Shown: positions 46,483 through 58,049 of the stretch, one piece after another
Layout: the number at the start of each line of letters is the position of its first letter
Numbering within the stretch: the first letter of the stretch is position 1
Origin: Humulus lupulus
Lineage: Eukaryota > Streptophyta > Magnoliopsida > Rosales > Cannabaceae
DNA: 64,000 nucleotides
Assembly (NCBI RefSeq): GCF_963169125.1
Contig: NC_084802.1
Coordinates: forward strand, 13,640,896 to 13,704,895
Direction of reading: 5' to 3'
The notes under the pieces: model-generated
The model's database searches: none
What the model was told of the DNA's origin: nothing
Seen by the model: the letters and a program-made list of their open reading frames with translations, nothing else
Translations under genes and position numbers: made by a program

Positions 46483-47304
46483 ATAAATAATGAGATATAA
46501 AATAATGTGAAAAATAAAATTAAAAAATATATAAGGATAGAGGAAGGAATAAGAAAGAAATTGGATAGGACTTAACTAAAATAGAGAAATATAAAAATAA
46601 CGACGGATAGTTAATTAATCAATTGATATATGAAATTTTGGTTTTTTTTACTACCTTATTCTAAAATGAGATTTGCACATCTAGTTGTGGGCAAATTGTT
46701 CGAATTTAATCCATAATTGAAAATTAGTATTTGCAATTTTTAGTAATTTTGGTTGATCTAGTTGATGTGTAATTACATACATGACAATTAAACCCCTCCC
46801 TTTTATACCCATTTCTAGTCCACCATAGAACCTAAGGTCTCATATCCTTCCTTGTGCTTTGGGTTGGAGTTTGTCTCTGTTTGGTTTTATGCCCTTATGA
46901 GACTACATTTTTAATGTAACTCATTTAAATATCAATAAAAAATGATAAATTGGTTTTTGTCTATAAATTGCATTATCTCGAACATATAGACAGTTACACT
47001 TTTAGTGACTAGATCACAGTGGATTCTAAATATAACTATATGTTAAAAAAGAATTAGTCCTAAGATTAAATTAGTGCACATGATTTTCGCTAAATTGTTA
47101 AACTATGTAAAATCTACTTACACAATGGTGTGATGTTTTATCCAAGACATTGACCAAGTAGATAAGATCGAATGTATTTTGTTACATTGGACTAGGACCG
47201 ACACTGATTATCAATAGATAAATAAGTATCGATATATCGTATCTAACCAGCATCACAACGTTGACCATAGGTCAAGTCGATCTTAATTCTGAGTGATGAT
47301 ATTT
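46483..47304. other. Intergenic DNA, probably old retrotransposon remnant
   Basis: No ORF. Moderately complex sequence (for example ggtcaagtcgatcttaattc) that seems to continue on the far side of the Athila insertion, at 59551 onward. It looks like an older noncoding element interrupted by younger ones, but I cannot classify it. Confidence 0.3.
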
Positions 47305-48800
47305 TGATGCGTGTCGTATTGCATACCAAATTTAACAAATATTTTATTTACTCTCAAACCAATTATTTAGTATAACGACAAATAGAGGTCGAACCCAAGG
47401 GAACTATATTCAGTTTATTATTCACAAAAGCTTAACAAAGTTAAATTGGAAAGGGGGGGTTTTGGAAAGTAAAAGTAAAAGCAAGAATTAAGAAAACAAT
47501 TGATAGCAAGAAGAAATTAACAACGATTTCAAAAATGGTTAAGAATTATTCTCCACCTCAGACAATCATGCATGAATATCAATAATGAATATTATTCCGA
47601 TTCCCAATTAAACTATTAACCCTGTAGATAACGCTTAAGCAGTCAATTATCCCAATCTCCCTATCACAATCAATTACGGCTAAGCGCTCAATAATCAATT
47701 CTTTTTACCAAACAACAAACCTATTAAGCATACGATTCATTCAATTTAGGAAAAGCATTAACAACAGTGGAGATAGGTTAATCTAGGCAATAAATCAATG
47801 AAGCATTTAATTCATTTAACCTAGGTTCTATTCTTCATCACAATCAACAATGCTTTTGACCACATCATCAATTGCAATTTATCACAAACACTTAGAATCC
47901 TAAACTATTAGGTGAATAGAAATTCTAAGATGACAGTAAAATAATGCAAGCCCTAATTAGTTGTACACCCTAACAAGGAATCACAATATTTCATACAATA
48001 GGCATAGAAGAATAGAAGCAATTTAACATTATGGAAATCAAGAACAATATTCACATCTCAAATCAAACATTCATGTCTGGGTTTTGAATAACCCTTAACC
48101 TAAAAGAAACTTAGCCAACAATCATGATGAAAAACATAACCAGAATCAAAGAATAGAAGAGTTTAGAGAAGAAGAAAACTATTGAAAAAGTTGAATGCGA
48201 TCCTCCTTCTTCTCCTCCGCTCTCTCTGTGTTCCTCTCTCTAAAATCGTGTATCTCAAACTTCCTTTACGACTATGACCTAATCCCCCTTTTATTTCCCG
48301 TCCAAAAATTAAGAAAAATCGAATTTGAATTTGAATTTTAACGCGTGCTGCGGCGGCCATATTTCCTTGCCGCGGCACGAGGCTTCAGATATGCGATATA
48401 GGCTTTGCGTGCCGCGGTATGCAACTTTCCTTGCCGCGGCACGAGACTCTATGTTTCTCTTGTAGCGGCAGGGACTTTTCCCTGTAGCGGCAAGGACCTG
48501 TCTGACTTGCCTCGTAGCGGCAGGGACTTTTCCCTGTAGCGGCAAGCTCTCAGATTTCTCGTACTCTTGTTCTTTTCTCGATTTTTCTTCTCTTTAACAC
48601 TTTACTCCAATGGTTAGAATCCTACGAAATCATCATTCAACCAAAAATCATCAAAAATATACAATTATCTTTAAAAATAATGATTTAGATTAAATGAAAC
48701 AAATAAAAAAAAACGATTCTAACTATCCCCAAACACACTACTTATGAACACAAAATCTGATAAGTAGAAAGGTAAACTTTATACAAAAATATACTTATCA
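47305..48800 (-). repeat. Athila 3' LTR, 1,496 bp
   Basis: Near-identical to 58050-59545. It contains a GC-rich stretch at 48345-48552 with repeated ttgccgcggcacgag and tgtagcggcaggga motifs. Short frames here are identical in both LTRs and are not genes. Confidence 0.95.
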
Positions 48801-48815
48801 AATTCCCCCACACTT
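48801..48815 (-). other. Athila polypurine tract
   Basis: On -, AAGTGTGGGGGAATT directly precedes the 3' LTR. Confidence 0.85.
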
Positions 48816-50247
48816 GAACTTTGCTAGTCCCTTAGCAAACCCACTAGACTCTAAACAAAACTAAAAACTAAAACAAAGGCGGTCTTACTGAATACGATGA
48901 TTGTCTCAGAGAATTACACTAAAATATTATGCTATAGTGACTTTGAATTTCATAACCATCAGATTTTCAACTCCCAAATTGATGAACCACTTGAAATTTG
49001 TCTTAAACCACGAGTTATAACAGTCCTACTTACCAACTCACTTGAATCAAGATGAATTTATACATGTCGTTTTATTCATATTTTTTAGCAAACTAGCCCC
49101 TCATCAGAAAATGAGTATATATATATAAAGGACAACCACTCCATAGACGATAACCAATTACTCTCCACTAATATAAACACACAGAATCAAGAATCAAAAG
49201 GTCTTTATCAACTTATAATGTATGGCTAGGGTACAGGGTAGATGAGAATGATACATTTTAGGCTCATATTGCACCATAGCCTACCTAATATATATATTTT
49301 TTCTATTTCTACTTTGGATCTTCTTCAACAATTCCCTCATAGATTTCATACATTGTTGATCTCTCTATTTTCCCCCACACTTATTTTCATGCAAGAAAAA
49401 AAAAAATTCTTTTCTTTTTCTCTTTTTTGCTTTTAACATATTTCTTGGGGATAAATAGGAGATATTTACACTTATAACCACATCATATACAGAAACTCTT
49501 ACTATACTTCTCTTTTTTCTTTCTTTCTTCTTTTTTTTTTCATATAACCACTCATCCCATAGTAGAAATTTAACTAGCTAAGCCATGGTGCAATGGGTTA
49601 TCAACACAGATAAAGAAAAAGAAAGAAGTTTAGGGTTAAGTAATGAGTTTTCATCGAAAAAATATATGGTCAATAAGGCTCAAAACAGGGAACTAAGGAT
49701 ACATTATTGATATGGTAGGCTTGAAAGGCTCAAACGATCCAAAGAAATTGCCTTTATCATTTTCCTAATTTTGTGCACTTATGATTTCGCCTCAAGCAAT
49801 TAACTAGTGTGTTCTAGAGTGGCGGGGGCTAAGTTGAATATATCTATATTTCTTTTTTTTTTTTTTTTTCCCGACATGCATAAACTATTCCTAAAACAAG
49901 TAAGTAGCAAATCTAACTGTAATAAATCGCTATTTAAATCACAAATTCAAGTAGTCATCAAAACAGGAGTCAATCACACGAATCATAATCTATCCATCAT
50001 CTTCTAGCATTCAAGTTTAGTGTCACTCATAAACTCATCATCGACCATTGCATTCAATAAGACCAACCCAAGACACAAAACAAAACAACACACACACAAA
50101 CAATTTGTTACCCGTCCCCCACACTTAAAGTGAACATTGTCCTCAATGGAGATAAGTACAAATTGAGACAAGAACAGTAAAGAAAAGAAAAATAAGAAAA
50201 GAAAATAAAAGAAAAATAAGAAAATAAGAAAAAAGAAAACTCCCTCA
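48816..50247. other. Athila noncoding region between third ORF and PPT
   Basis: No ORF of note. It holds homopolymer A/T tracts and TTTC microsatellites. A long noncoding 3' segment is usual in Athila elements. Confidence 0.6.
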
Positions 50248-51483
50248 TCAGTTGCGACTAAAAGTGTCATCCTCATCATAGTTGAAATCCTCTGTGCCAC
50301 AAGCTTCATCATCAGCACCATACTCCTGAGTGTGACTCGGCTGTACTGGAACAGCTGGAGGATAAGGTGGCAACCAATTTGGGGCCGGTGGGAATGCAGA
50401 CATATCCGCCCCTAGATGGGTTTGCTGCATCCTGAAGCATAGGTCTTGATAAGCAGCAATCTCCATCATCCGCTGGTTGTGGGCCACCATTTCATCATGA
50501 TATGCTCGCATGTCAATGCGAGCTCGGTAAAGTTCCGTCTCCATGGCGGCAACCCGATCAGTAAGTGACCTGGATCGGCCTGTGTGAGGCTGCACAGGTA
50601 CATTGGGAACATTATCGGGTTGTACGGATGATGTGGCGGTGGGCTTGTCAAATCTCTGAATAGTATTTCTGTCAATAATGTGCATTGGGTTTAAGACCTC
50701 TTCATTATCATTCCAGCGCACACCGGCTTTCTTGCATAGGTCTGTGATTAATGAAGGATGGTAGAACCCGTACTGTGTGCTAGCCATACTCTTCAGAATA
50801 GAGGCGTGAATGATCTTGCCAGCGTCAATAGACTTGTTGGTGACAATGGCATACAACAAGTTCCCATACGCCACGTCCACTGTCCCAAAATGTTTTGTGG
50901 GGAACAATTTTGCCCCAACAAAACGGTGCCACGCCTTGAGTTCATAGTCCATATATTTGGACTCCAGTTTGTGTGACAAGGCATTCTCTGTCGTCCTCCA
51001 CCGTGCTCCTTGAATGCCAATAGCCTGAATAATGGCATCAGGATCCAAGTTATGTTCAGAGGCATTGAATTCATCATCGGGAATGTCCCGCAAACCGTAA
51101 TAACGGTTTATAGCAGAAGCTGAATAAGCAACAAGAACACCCCGAACCACCACCTGTAAGTTCTTGCGATCAATGGCATTGGCATAAAACTCACGAACTA
51201 CGGATACTACTGCAGGCTGTGGTTGAGCACATAGTTTTTGCCAGCCCCTCTGTTCAATTATACTCATCAACCTCGGATAAGGGTGATGCATGTCTAGATC
51301 GAAGCCCCTCTCAGCCACCCAAGCTTTCTTTTTATCAATTGCCTCTTTATAACTTTCGAAAGCTTCTTTGGAGGTGAATTTCTTGTTATCATATTTGACT
51401 TTGGCTGTGTTCGACGGCCCTGCTTCGGTTCGTGATCGCTTACTTGACATTATAGCACAGAGCAGACAATGTATAACCTTCAA
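50248..51483 (-). CDS. Athila third ORF (env-position, plant-transposon-protein domain)
   Basis: 411 codons without a break. Residues about 55-270 resemble the putative plant transposon protein domain found in Athila-like elements (GFDLDMHHPYPRLMSIIEQ; VVVRGVLVAYSASAINRYYG). A coiled segment (about 300-345) and a Pro-rich, acidic tail follow. The first Met gives a hydrophobic lead (MKVIHCLLCAIM); the Met at residue 12 (MSSKRSRTEAG) is an equally likely start with a basic, nuclear-type beginning. No convincing transmembrane helix beyond that, so an envelope function is not supported by what I see. It lies downstream of pol, separated by about 1 kb of noncoding DNA. Confidence 0.7.
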   Translation of the reverse strand: MKVIHCLLCAIMSSKRSRTEAGPSNTAKVKYDNKKFTSKEAFESYKEAIDKKKAWVAERGFDLDMHHPYPRLMSIIEQRGWQKLCAQPQPAVVSVVREFYANAIDRKNLQVVVRGVLVAYSASAINRYYGLRDIPDDEFNASEHNLDPDAIIQAIGIQGARWRTTENALSHKLESKYMDYELKAWHRFVGAKLFPTKHFGTVDVAYGNLLYAIVTNKSIDAGKIIHASILKSMASTQYGFYHPSLITDLCKKAGVRWNDNEEVLNPMHIIDRNTIQRFDKPTATSSVQPDNVPNVPVQPHTGRSRSLTDRVAAMETELYRARIDMRAYHDEMVAHNQRMMEIAAYQDLCFRMQQTHLGADMSAFPPAPNWLPPYPPAVPVQPSHTQEYGADDEACGTEDFNYDEDDTFSRN

Positions 51484-52508
51484 ATGTGACTATGCAACTC
51501 ACTGATGCATTTCGTCGAACAGGTGGTGTGCACACTTCAAAACTCCAAGGATCACAAAATTATAGCTTGAACAATTACCCCCAGATACAGATTGAATCAA
51601 CAGATAAGCAGTTTCACCACAGGAAGTATTATCACAAAAGAGATCCAACAAAACCCGTCCACTCTAATAATGGGTTTGAATGATGCCAAGTCTCAAACAA
51701 AGGGGGGGCAAATGAGAATATTACCTTGAATCTAGTGAAAAACTGTGATAATGTGCTTGATTACTCCTTGATCCCTTGCAAAGACTTCCAAATGAGCATG
51801 AATTGAAGAGAAGAAGAGTGGGTGGCAAATGATGTGGTGAATTTTGAGGAAAAGTTTAGGAATGGGTATGGTGGAGGATGGGTAGATGGGTAAGATTGAT
51901 GAGGAAGATGAGGATTTAGGAATGGGATTATTGTTGCTAAGGATGGAGAGGGAGAATGGGAGAATGATGAGGGTATTTAGGATTGATAATGGTGTTTAGG
52001 GCTTAAGAGAAGAAAAAGAAATGGGATATTCAGTTTGTATTTAGGAGAAGGGTGAATGAGTGGTGAAAAGGGCAAGAAAAATGCATTTAGGCAGTTCTGG
52101 AAGTCGTGCCGCGGCACGCATGTTTATGTGCCGCGGCAGGGAAGCTTCGGTTCTGGGGGTTCTTCACGTGCCGCGGCAGGGATTTTCTGTGCCGCGGCAC
52201 ACTCCTCTCGGCTTGTGGGTGTGCATCGTGTGCCGCGGCAGGAACTTTTATGTGCCGCGGCACACTCCTCTCGGCTTCGCGCCTTCTTCTCGTGCCGCGG
52301 CATGGTGCCTTTTTTTGCATTTTCTTACTTATTTATTTTTTTATTTTTTTATTTTTTTCACGTTTTTCACGGTTTAAAGAGAGAATCAGAGTACATAAAA
52401 TTGAAATACTAAATGTTCAACTCAAAAATAAAAATAAAAATAAAAAATAACTAAAACTGAAAACAATAAAGATGGCTACGTTTAACGTCGCTAGCTCGAC
52501 TTAAAACT
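51484..52508. other. Athila noncoding region between pol and third ORF
   Basis: No convincing ORF. It contains G-rich sequence on + (51830-52060) and the CCGCGG palindrome cluster described separately. Confidence 0.6.
52108..52305. repeat. Cluster of GTGCCGCGGCAC palindromes
   Basis: Seven copies of gtgccgcggca(c/g) in about 200 bp, spaced roughly 20-40 bp apart, in otherwise AT-rich DNA. A related cluster lies in each LTR (48345-48552 and 59090-59297). Each copy is self-complementary and rich in CG sites. Confidence 0.9.
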
Positions 52509-55376
52509 TCACTCTTCATCAACATAAACTGGGTCTTCAAGGTACATCACATGAACTTGCTCCTCCTTGGCCATTGACTCATAATAAGGCTTCAGTCTCT
52601 GGCCATTCACCTTGAAAGACTTCCCCGTGCTTGGGCTTACAACTTCGACCGCTCCATGAGGAAAAACCTTGGTAACAATGAACGGACCTAACCAGCGAGA
52701 CTTCAACTTCCCAGGAAAGAGTTTAAGGCGAGAGTGATACATGAGAACTTTCTGACCTTCCACAAAGCTCTTCCGAAGAATATGTTTGTCATGAAAAGCT
52801 TTGGTTTTCTCCTTGTAGATTTTCGAACTCTCATATGTTTCATTTCGTATTTCTTCTAACTCATGCAATTGAAGCATTCTTTGTTGTCCTACAGCAACCA
52901 TGTCCATGTTACACTTCTTTACAGCCCACCATGCCTTGTGCTCTAGCTCCACCGGTAGATGGCAAGGTTTACCATACACCAACCGATAAGGTGACATACC
53001 GATAGGTGTTTTATATGCCGTTCGATACGCCCACAAGGCATCATCAAGCCTTGTACTCCAATCTTTCCGGTTTGGATTTACAGTTTTCTCAAGGATCAAT
53101 TTGATTTCACGATTAGAAACCTCCGCTTGCCCGTTGGCTTGTGGATGATAAGCAACTGTCACCTTGTGAGTTACACTATAGCGTCGAAACAATGCTTCTA
53201 TACTCTTGTTACAAAAATGAGTGCCTCGATCACTAAGTATAGCCTTAGGTGTACCAAAACGCACAAAAATGTTGGAACGAATGAAATCCACTACTGTTTT
53301 GGAATTGTCCGTTCTAGTTGCAATCGCTTCCACCCATTTAGACACGTAGTCTACCGCCAATAAAATATATTCATAGCCGAAAGAGGATGGGAATGGTCCC
53401 ATGAAATCCATACCCCAAACATCAAAGATCTCAAGAATTAAAATGGGAGTTTGAGGCATTTGATCCTTGGCCGTTATGTTACCAACTCGTTGACAACGAT
53501 CACATGCCTTACAATAAGCATAAGCATCTTTGAAAATTGTGGGCCAATAGAAACCGCTGTCAAATATCTTACGAGCTGTCCTCTTAGGTCCAAAGTGTCC
53601 ACCACAAGCATAAGCATGACAAAAAGCAAGGATGGAACGAAATTCAGATTCCGGTACACACCTACGAATGATTTGATCAGTACAATGCTTCCAAAGATAA
53701 GGTTCATCCCATATATAGTGGCGAGCATCATGCTTAATCTTGTTCCGTTGTGCTTGTGTGAGATCACTTGGTAACTCCTTTGAAGCAAGGTAGTTTACAA
53801 TGTCGGCATACCAAGGAATAACTTCTTGCATGGCAAGGAGTTGCTCATCTGGAAACCGCTCATGCAATGGTAAGAACTCCTCCTCCCGAATCAACCGACT
53901 CAAGTGATCAGCCACTAGATTTTCCGAGCCGCTTTTATCTTTTATCTCCAAGTCAAACTCTTGTAACAATAAAATCCACCGAATAAGTCTTGGTTTTGCC
54001 TCCTTCTTTGCTAGCAAATATTTAAGAGCAGCATGGTCGGTGTATATGATTACTTTCGTCCCAATCAAATAAGAACGAAACTTCTCCAAAGCAAAGATAA
54101 CCGCCAATAGTTCCTTCTCAGTGGTAGAGTAATTTAACTGTGCATCATTTAGAGTTCTAGAAGCATAGTAAATCACATGAGGAAGCTTACCAACCCGCTG
54201 CCCTAGGACTGCACCCACTGCATAATCACTAGCGTCACACATAAGCTCAAAAGGCAACTCCCAATTCGGTGGCTGGATAATAGGCGCTGTAGTCAAAGAT
54301 TCTTTTAATATGTTAAAGGCCAGTAGACACTTCTCATCAAACTCGAACTTAACATCTTTTTGGAGAAGCTTGCACAGTGGTGTAGAGATTTTAGAGAAGT
54401 CCTTTATAAATCTTCGATAGAAACCCGCATGACCAAGAAACGACCGTATTTCCTTGACACTAGATGGAGGTGGTAAAGACCGAATGAGATCAACTTTGGC
54501 CTTGTCCACTTCAATTCCTTTTTCCGAGATAACATGTCCCAAAACAATCCCCTGCTGTACCATAAAATGGCATTTCTCTTAATTCAAAACTAGATTGGTC
54601 TCAATGCAGCGTTTGAGAACCAAAGTAAGATTATGCAGGCATTTATCAAATGAATCGCCATATACACTGAAATCATCCATGAACACCTCAATAATGCTCT
54701 CAATGTAATCTGAAAAGATACTAACCATACATCTCTGAAATGTAGCAGGAGCGTTGCATAAACCGAATGGCATTCTCCGAAAAGCAAATGTGCCAAAGGG
54801 ACATGTGAAGGTCGTCTTCTCCTGGTCTTCTGGGGCTATGACAATCTGATTATACCCCAAATAACCATCTAAGAAACAGTAATAGGAGTGGCCAGCCAAT
54901 CTCTCGAGCATCTGATCAATGAATGGTAGGGGGAAGTGATCCTTCCGAGTTGTCGAATTTAGCTTGCGGTAATCAATACACACCCGCCACCCTGTTTGAA
55001 CTCGAGTTGGAACCAGCTCATTCTCATTATTCTTCACCACAGTAATGCCAGACTTCTTGGGTACCACTTGAACTGGACTCACCCATTTACTGTCAGAGAT
55101 TGGGTAAATCACACCCACACTAAGGAGCTTCAGTATCTCCTTTTTCACAACCTCCATCATAGGTGGATTCAATCTCCGTTGCGCCTCACGTGTTGGTTTA
55201 GACCCTTCTTCAAGTAAAATTCGGTGCATGCACATGGAAGGGCTAATCCCCTTAATATCCGCAATAGACCAACCAATGGCTGTTTTATACTCTCGGAGTA
55301 CTCTCATTAATTTTTCTTGTTGACCTTGGTTAAGATTTCTTGCAATTATAACAGGAAGTGTCTCGTTCTTCCCCAA
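52509..55376 (-). pseudogene. Athila pol: RT, RNase H, integrase (one internal stop)
   Basis: RT is at 55376-54579: WRVCIDYRKLNSTTRKDHFP, YCFLDGYLGYNQI and the catalytic region FMDDFSVYGDS. A TAA at 54579-54581 interrupts the frame where Trp is usual in the family (after ETNLVLN). The frame then continues open from 54563 to 52509 with the RT thumb ([16 protein letters not shown]), RNase H ([25 protein letters not shown]), and integrase with its HHCC zinc finger (CKACDRCQR), DDE residues ([33 protein letters not shown]) and C-terminal region. The upstream join to gag-protease is also out of frame near 55390. With near-identical LTRs these lesions are recent or were inherited from a defective parent helped in trans. 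Confidence 0.92.
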
Positions 55377-57969
55377 GTAAACATATTTGAGATGCCGGGA
55401 GAGGCTTCAATTCAAGTGTAGGAGCTTCAATAATTGATGGCTGCAATTTCTCATTAGAAATCGACAAATTAAGAAATGCAACCTTCTTAAAAGTCTTGTC
55501 AAAACCACTATTGAGTGTGGTTATGACATCCATGATCTCATGAGACAAATCTTCATCGGTCAACACAAGATGCTCTCTCAACGCAACCTCCAAACCATCT
55601 TCACTATGCAAATCTAAAACTCTTTGAGAAAGAATATCCAACACATCAAGAGAGTAAACAGCATGAACATCACTTGGATACCTCATAGCCTCAAAAATAT
55701 TAAATCGAATTGTCTCCCCATCAAATTCCATGGTCAACGTACCGTCATGCACATCAATCTTAGTTCTTGCAGTCTTCATGAATGGTCTCCCCAACAAAAT
55801 TGGAGTGGAGCACGGAATAGATTCATCTTCCATATCAAGAACATAAAAATCAACCGGAAACACCAATTCATTTACTTGAACTAAAACATCTTCTATTACA
55901 CCCCTGGGATAAGCATTCGACCTATCAGCAAGTTGAATAATCACCCCTGTTTCTTCAAGTGGACCGAGATTCAATGAAGCATAAATGGAGAATGGCATGA
56001 CATTGATAGAGGCTCCCAAATCCAACATACACCGCTCAATTCTTTTATTCCCAATAGTGCAAGGGATAGTAAAAGTACCAGGATCCTTACACTTTGGTGG
56101 AAGCTTCTTTTGTAGAACTGCGGAAACATTCTCCCCCACACTAACTTTTTCATCACCCCTCAACTTACGCTTATTAGTGCACAACTCTTTCAGAAACTTG
56201 GCATAGCGCGGCACTTGTTTAATAGCGTCAAGAAGAGGAATATTCACTTCTACCTTTCGGAATGTATCAAGAATCTCCTTGTCAACCTCTTCCTTTTTAG
56301 TCTTTTTCAGTCTGCTCGGGAATGGAGGTGGAATGACAATAGTAGGCTCAGGGCTGAGTTGTGTAGGGGTGGTTGGCTTTGGAGGAACATCTTCATTAAC
56401 TGAGCAATCAACTTGGGGCGTGGATGACAATTTACTGGGCATTGGAGGATTAGGTGGATCATATTGCATCCCACTACGCAAAGTTACTGCACTAGCATTC
56501 TCTTTGGGATTCATCTCAGGTTGTGAAGGCAATTTATTTGACAGATGAGCCTCCAACCGGTTATATGATGCCGCTAATTGTCCCACCTGATTCTCCAAAC
56601 TCTTGATGGAAGCTTGGGTGGTTTGCTGAAATTGAAGAGTATTTGTGGCAAGGGCATTGACTAAATCCTCAGTAGAAGGTTTAGTATTTGGTGGTGGAGC
56701 AGCCTGCGGTGGTTGTGATGGTCTAGGTACATAATTATTTTGAGACCTCTGTTGTGTAGTGAAACCAGGTGGTCTTGCTGTTGTTGGTTGTGGAGCTAGT
56801 TGTTGTTGATTCCCATATCGAAGGTTTGGATGATCACGCCAGCCAGGATTATAGGTTTGTGAAAATGGTTCATAATACATCTGACGTAATTGACCAGGAA
56901 AATTTCCTACAGCGTTAACACCCTCAGTTTCTCCCTCTACTAGAGTGGGGCACGTATCAGTAGGGTGCCCCACTACTTGACAGATTCCACATGGCCGCAC
57001 CTGTTGGCCCAAAGCTAGTTGTTGTACCACTGAAGTCAGTTGAGCTATCTGTTGACCAAGTTGATTATCAACAGTAGTTTGCACCTCGTTAACCCTTCTT
57101 GAAGTTGACATATGCTCCTGGCGAATACCAAACTGTTGGGAATTAGCTGCCATATTAGAAATCAAGCTCCTGGCTGCTGCAGGAGTCTTGTCCACTAGTG
57201 CCCCTCCACTGGCTGCATCAATCATACTTCTGTCCAACGACAGTAATCCCTCATAGAAATATTGAATCAATAGTTGCTCACTGATCTGATGGTGAGGACA
57301 ACTAGCACACAACCGCTTAAAGCGCTCCCAGTAATCATAGAGTGATTCTCCCACAGCCTGCCTGATGCCACAAATTTCTTTCCTTATACTCCCCACTTTA
57401 GACGCTGGAAAATACCGCTCCAAAAACAAGATCTTCATAGTGTTCCAGGTCTCCACAGTACCAGGGGGGAGATAATACAGCCACTCCTTTGCTGAATCCT
57501 TTAGAGAGAAAGGAAAAGCTCGGAGTTTTATTTGTTCTTCTGTCACTGAGGCTGGCTTCATACTGGAGCATACAATATGGAACTCCTTGAGATGATTATT
57601 CGGATCCTCACCAGGCAGCCCATGGAACGATGGCAATAGATGAATGAGGCCCGACTTAAGCTCAAAATTCACATCAAGAGGTGCATATTGAATGCATAGC
57701 GGTTGTTGATCAATATCTGGCGCAGCCAACTCTTTCAACGTCCTATTTTGTGCCATATCTCTGTAAGATGTAATAGAATCGTCTGAATCTGAGTCGTGAG
57801 ATGTTAAGGGCACTTTCACAGGATCCACTTGATGAGCAAGACGTTGAAAGAGTGGATTATCAGTAATAGTCCGCGAAGTCCGAGAAGAAGATGAAGTAGC
57901 AAGATACTGTTTGATTGCCTCCAACCTGTTCTGAGTTTCTTCGCCAGACATATAACTATGCGATGCCAA
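55330..57969 (-). CDS. Athila gag-protease
   Basis: 879 codons. The gag core lies at about residues 90-270 (SGLIHLLPSFHGLPGEDPNN; AFPFSLKDSAKEWLYYLP; YDYWERFKRLCASCPHHQI). A CCHC-like knuckle (CGICQVVGHPTDTC) at about 330, a Gln/Pro-rich linker, and a retropepsin-type protease with the DLGA active site (MLDLGASINVMPFSIY) at about 680 follow. The last 25 codons after LKPLP are a frameshift product: the expected continuation into pol is in another frame from about 55395, which points to a one-base indel. Gag packages element RNA; the protease processes the polyprotein. Confidence 0.9.
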   Translation of the reverse strand: MASHSYMSGEETQNRLEAIKQYLATSSSSRTSRTITDNPLFQRLAHQVDPVKVPLTSHDSDSDDSITSYRDMAQNRTLKELAAPDIDQQPLCIQYAPLDVNFELKSGLIHLLPSFHGLPGEDPNNHLKEFHIVCSSMKPASVTEEQIKLRAFPFSLKDSAKEWLYYLPPGTVETWNTMKILFLERYFPASKVGSIRKEICGIRQAVGESLYDYWERFKRLCASCPHHQISEQLLIQYFYEGLLSLDRSMIDAASGGALVDKTPAAARSLISNMAANSQQFGIRQEHMSTSRRVNEVQTTVDNQLGQQIAQLTSVVQQLALGQQVRPCGICQVVGHPTDTCPTLVEGETEGVNAVGNFPGQLRQMYYEPFSQTYNPGWRDHPNLRYGNQQQLAPQPTTARPPGFTTQQRSQNNYVPRPSQPPQAAPPPNTKPSTEDLVNALATNTLQFQQTTQASIKSLENQVGQLAASYNRLEAHLSNKLPSQPEMNPKENASAVTLRSGMQYDPPNPPMPSKLSSTPQVDCSVNEDVPPKPTTPTQLSPEPTIVIPPPFPSRLKKTKKEEVDKEILDTFRKVEVNIPLLDAIKQVPRYAKFLKELCTNKRKLRGDEKVSVGENVSAVLQKKLPPKCKDPGTFTIPCTIGNKRIERCMLDLGASINVMPFSIYASLNLGPLEETGVIIQLADRSNAYPRGVIEDVLVQVNELVFPVDFYVLDMEDESIPCSTPILLGRPFMKTARTKIDVHDGTLTMEFDGETIRFNIFEAMRYPSDVHAVYSLDVLDILSQRVLDLHSEDGLEVALREHLVLTDEDLSHEIMDVITTLNSGFDKTFKKVAFLNLSISNEKLQPSIIEAPTLELKPLPASQICLLGEERDTSCYNCKKS

Positions 57970-58025
57970 GAGAAATCAAGTTAGTAAGCGTAAACCAATA
58001 TGAATAATAAAAAGAATTAAATAGT

Positions 58026-58043
58026 TCCCCGGCAACGGCGCCA
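58026..58043 (-). other. Athila primer-binding site
   Basis: On -, TGGCGCCGTTGCCGGGGA lies seven bases inside the 5' LTR. This is the PBS used by Athila/Calypso-type elements, generally assigned to Asp-tRNA. Confidence 0.9.
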
Positions 58044-58049
58044 AAAATT

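Noticed and set aside
48163..48545. Frames on - inside the Athila LTR, repeated exactly at 58908-59290
   Set aside because: They repeat only because the two LTRs are near-identical; composition follows the CCGCGG-rich repeats, not a protein.
52056..52450. Several overlapping frames on + and - of about 77-118 codons
   Set aside because: All arise from the CCGCGG palindrome cluster, which leaves several frames open by composition.
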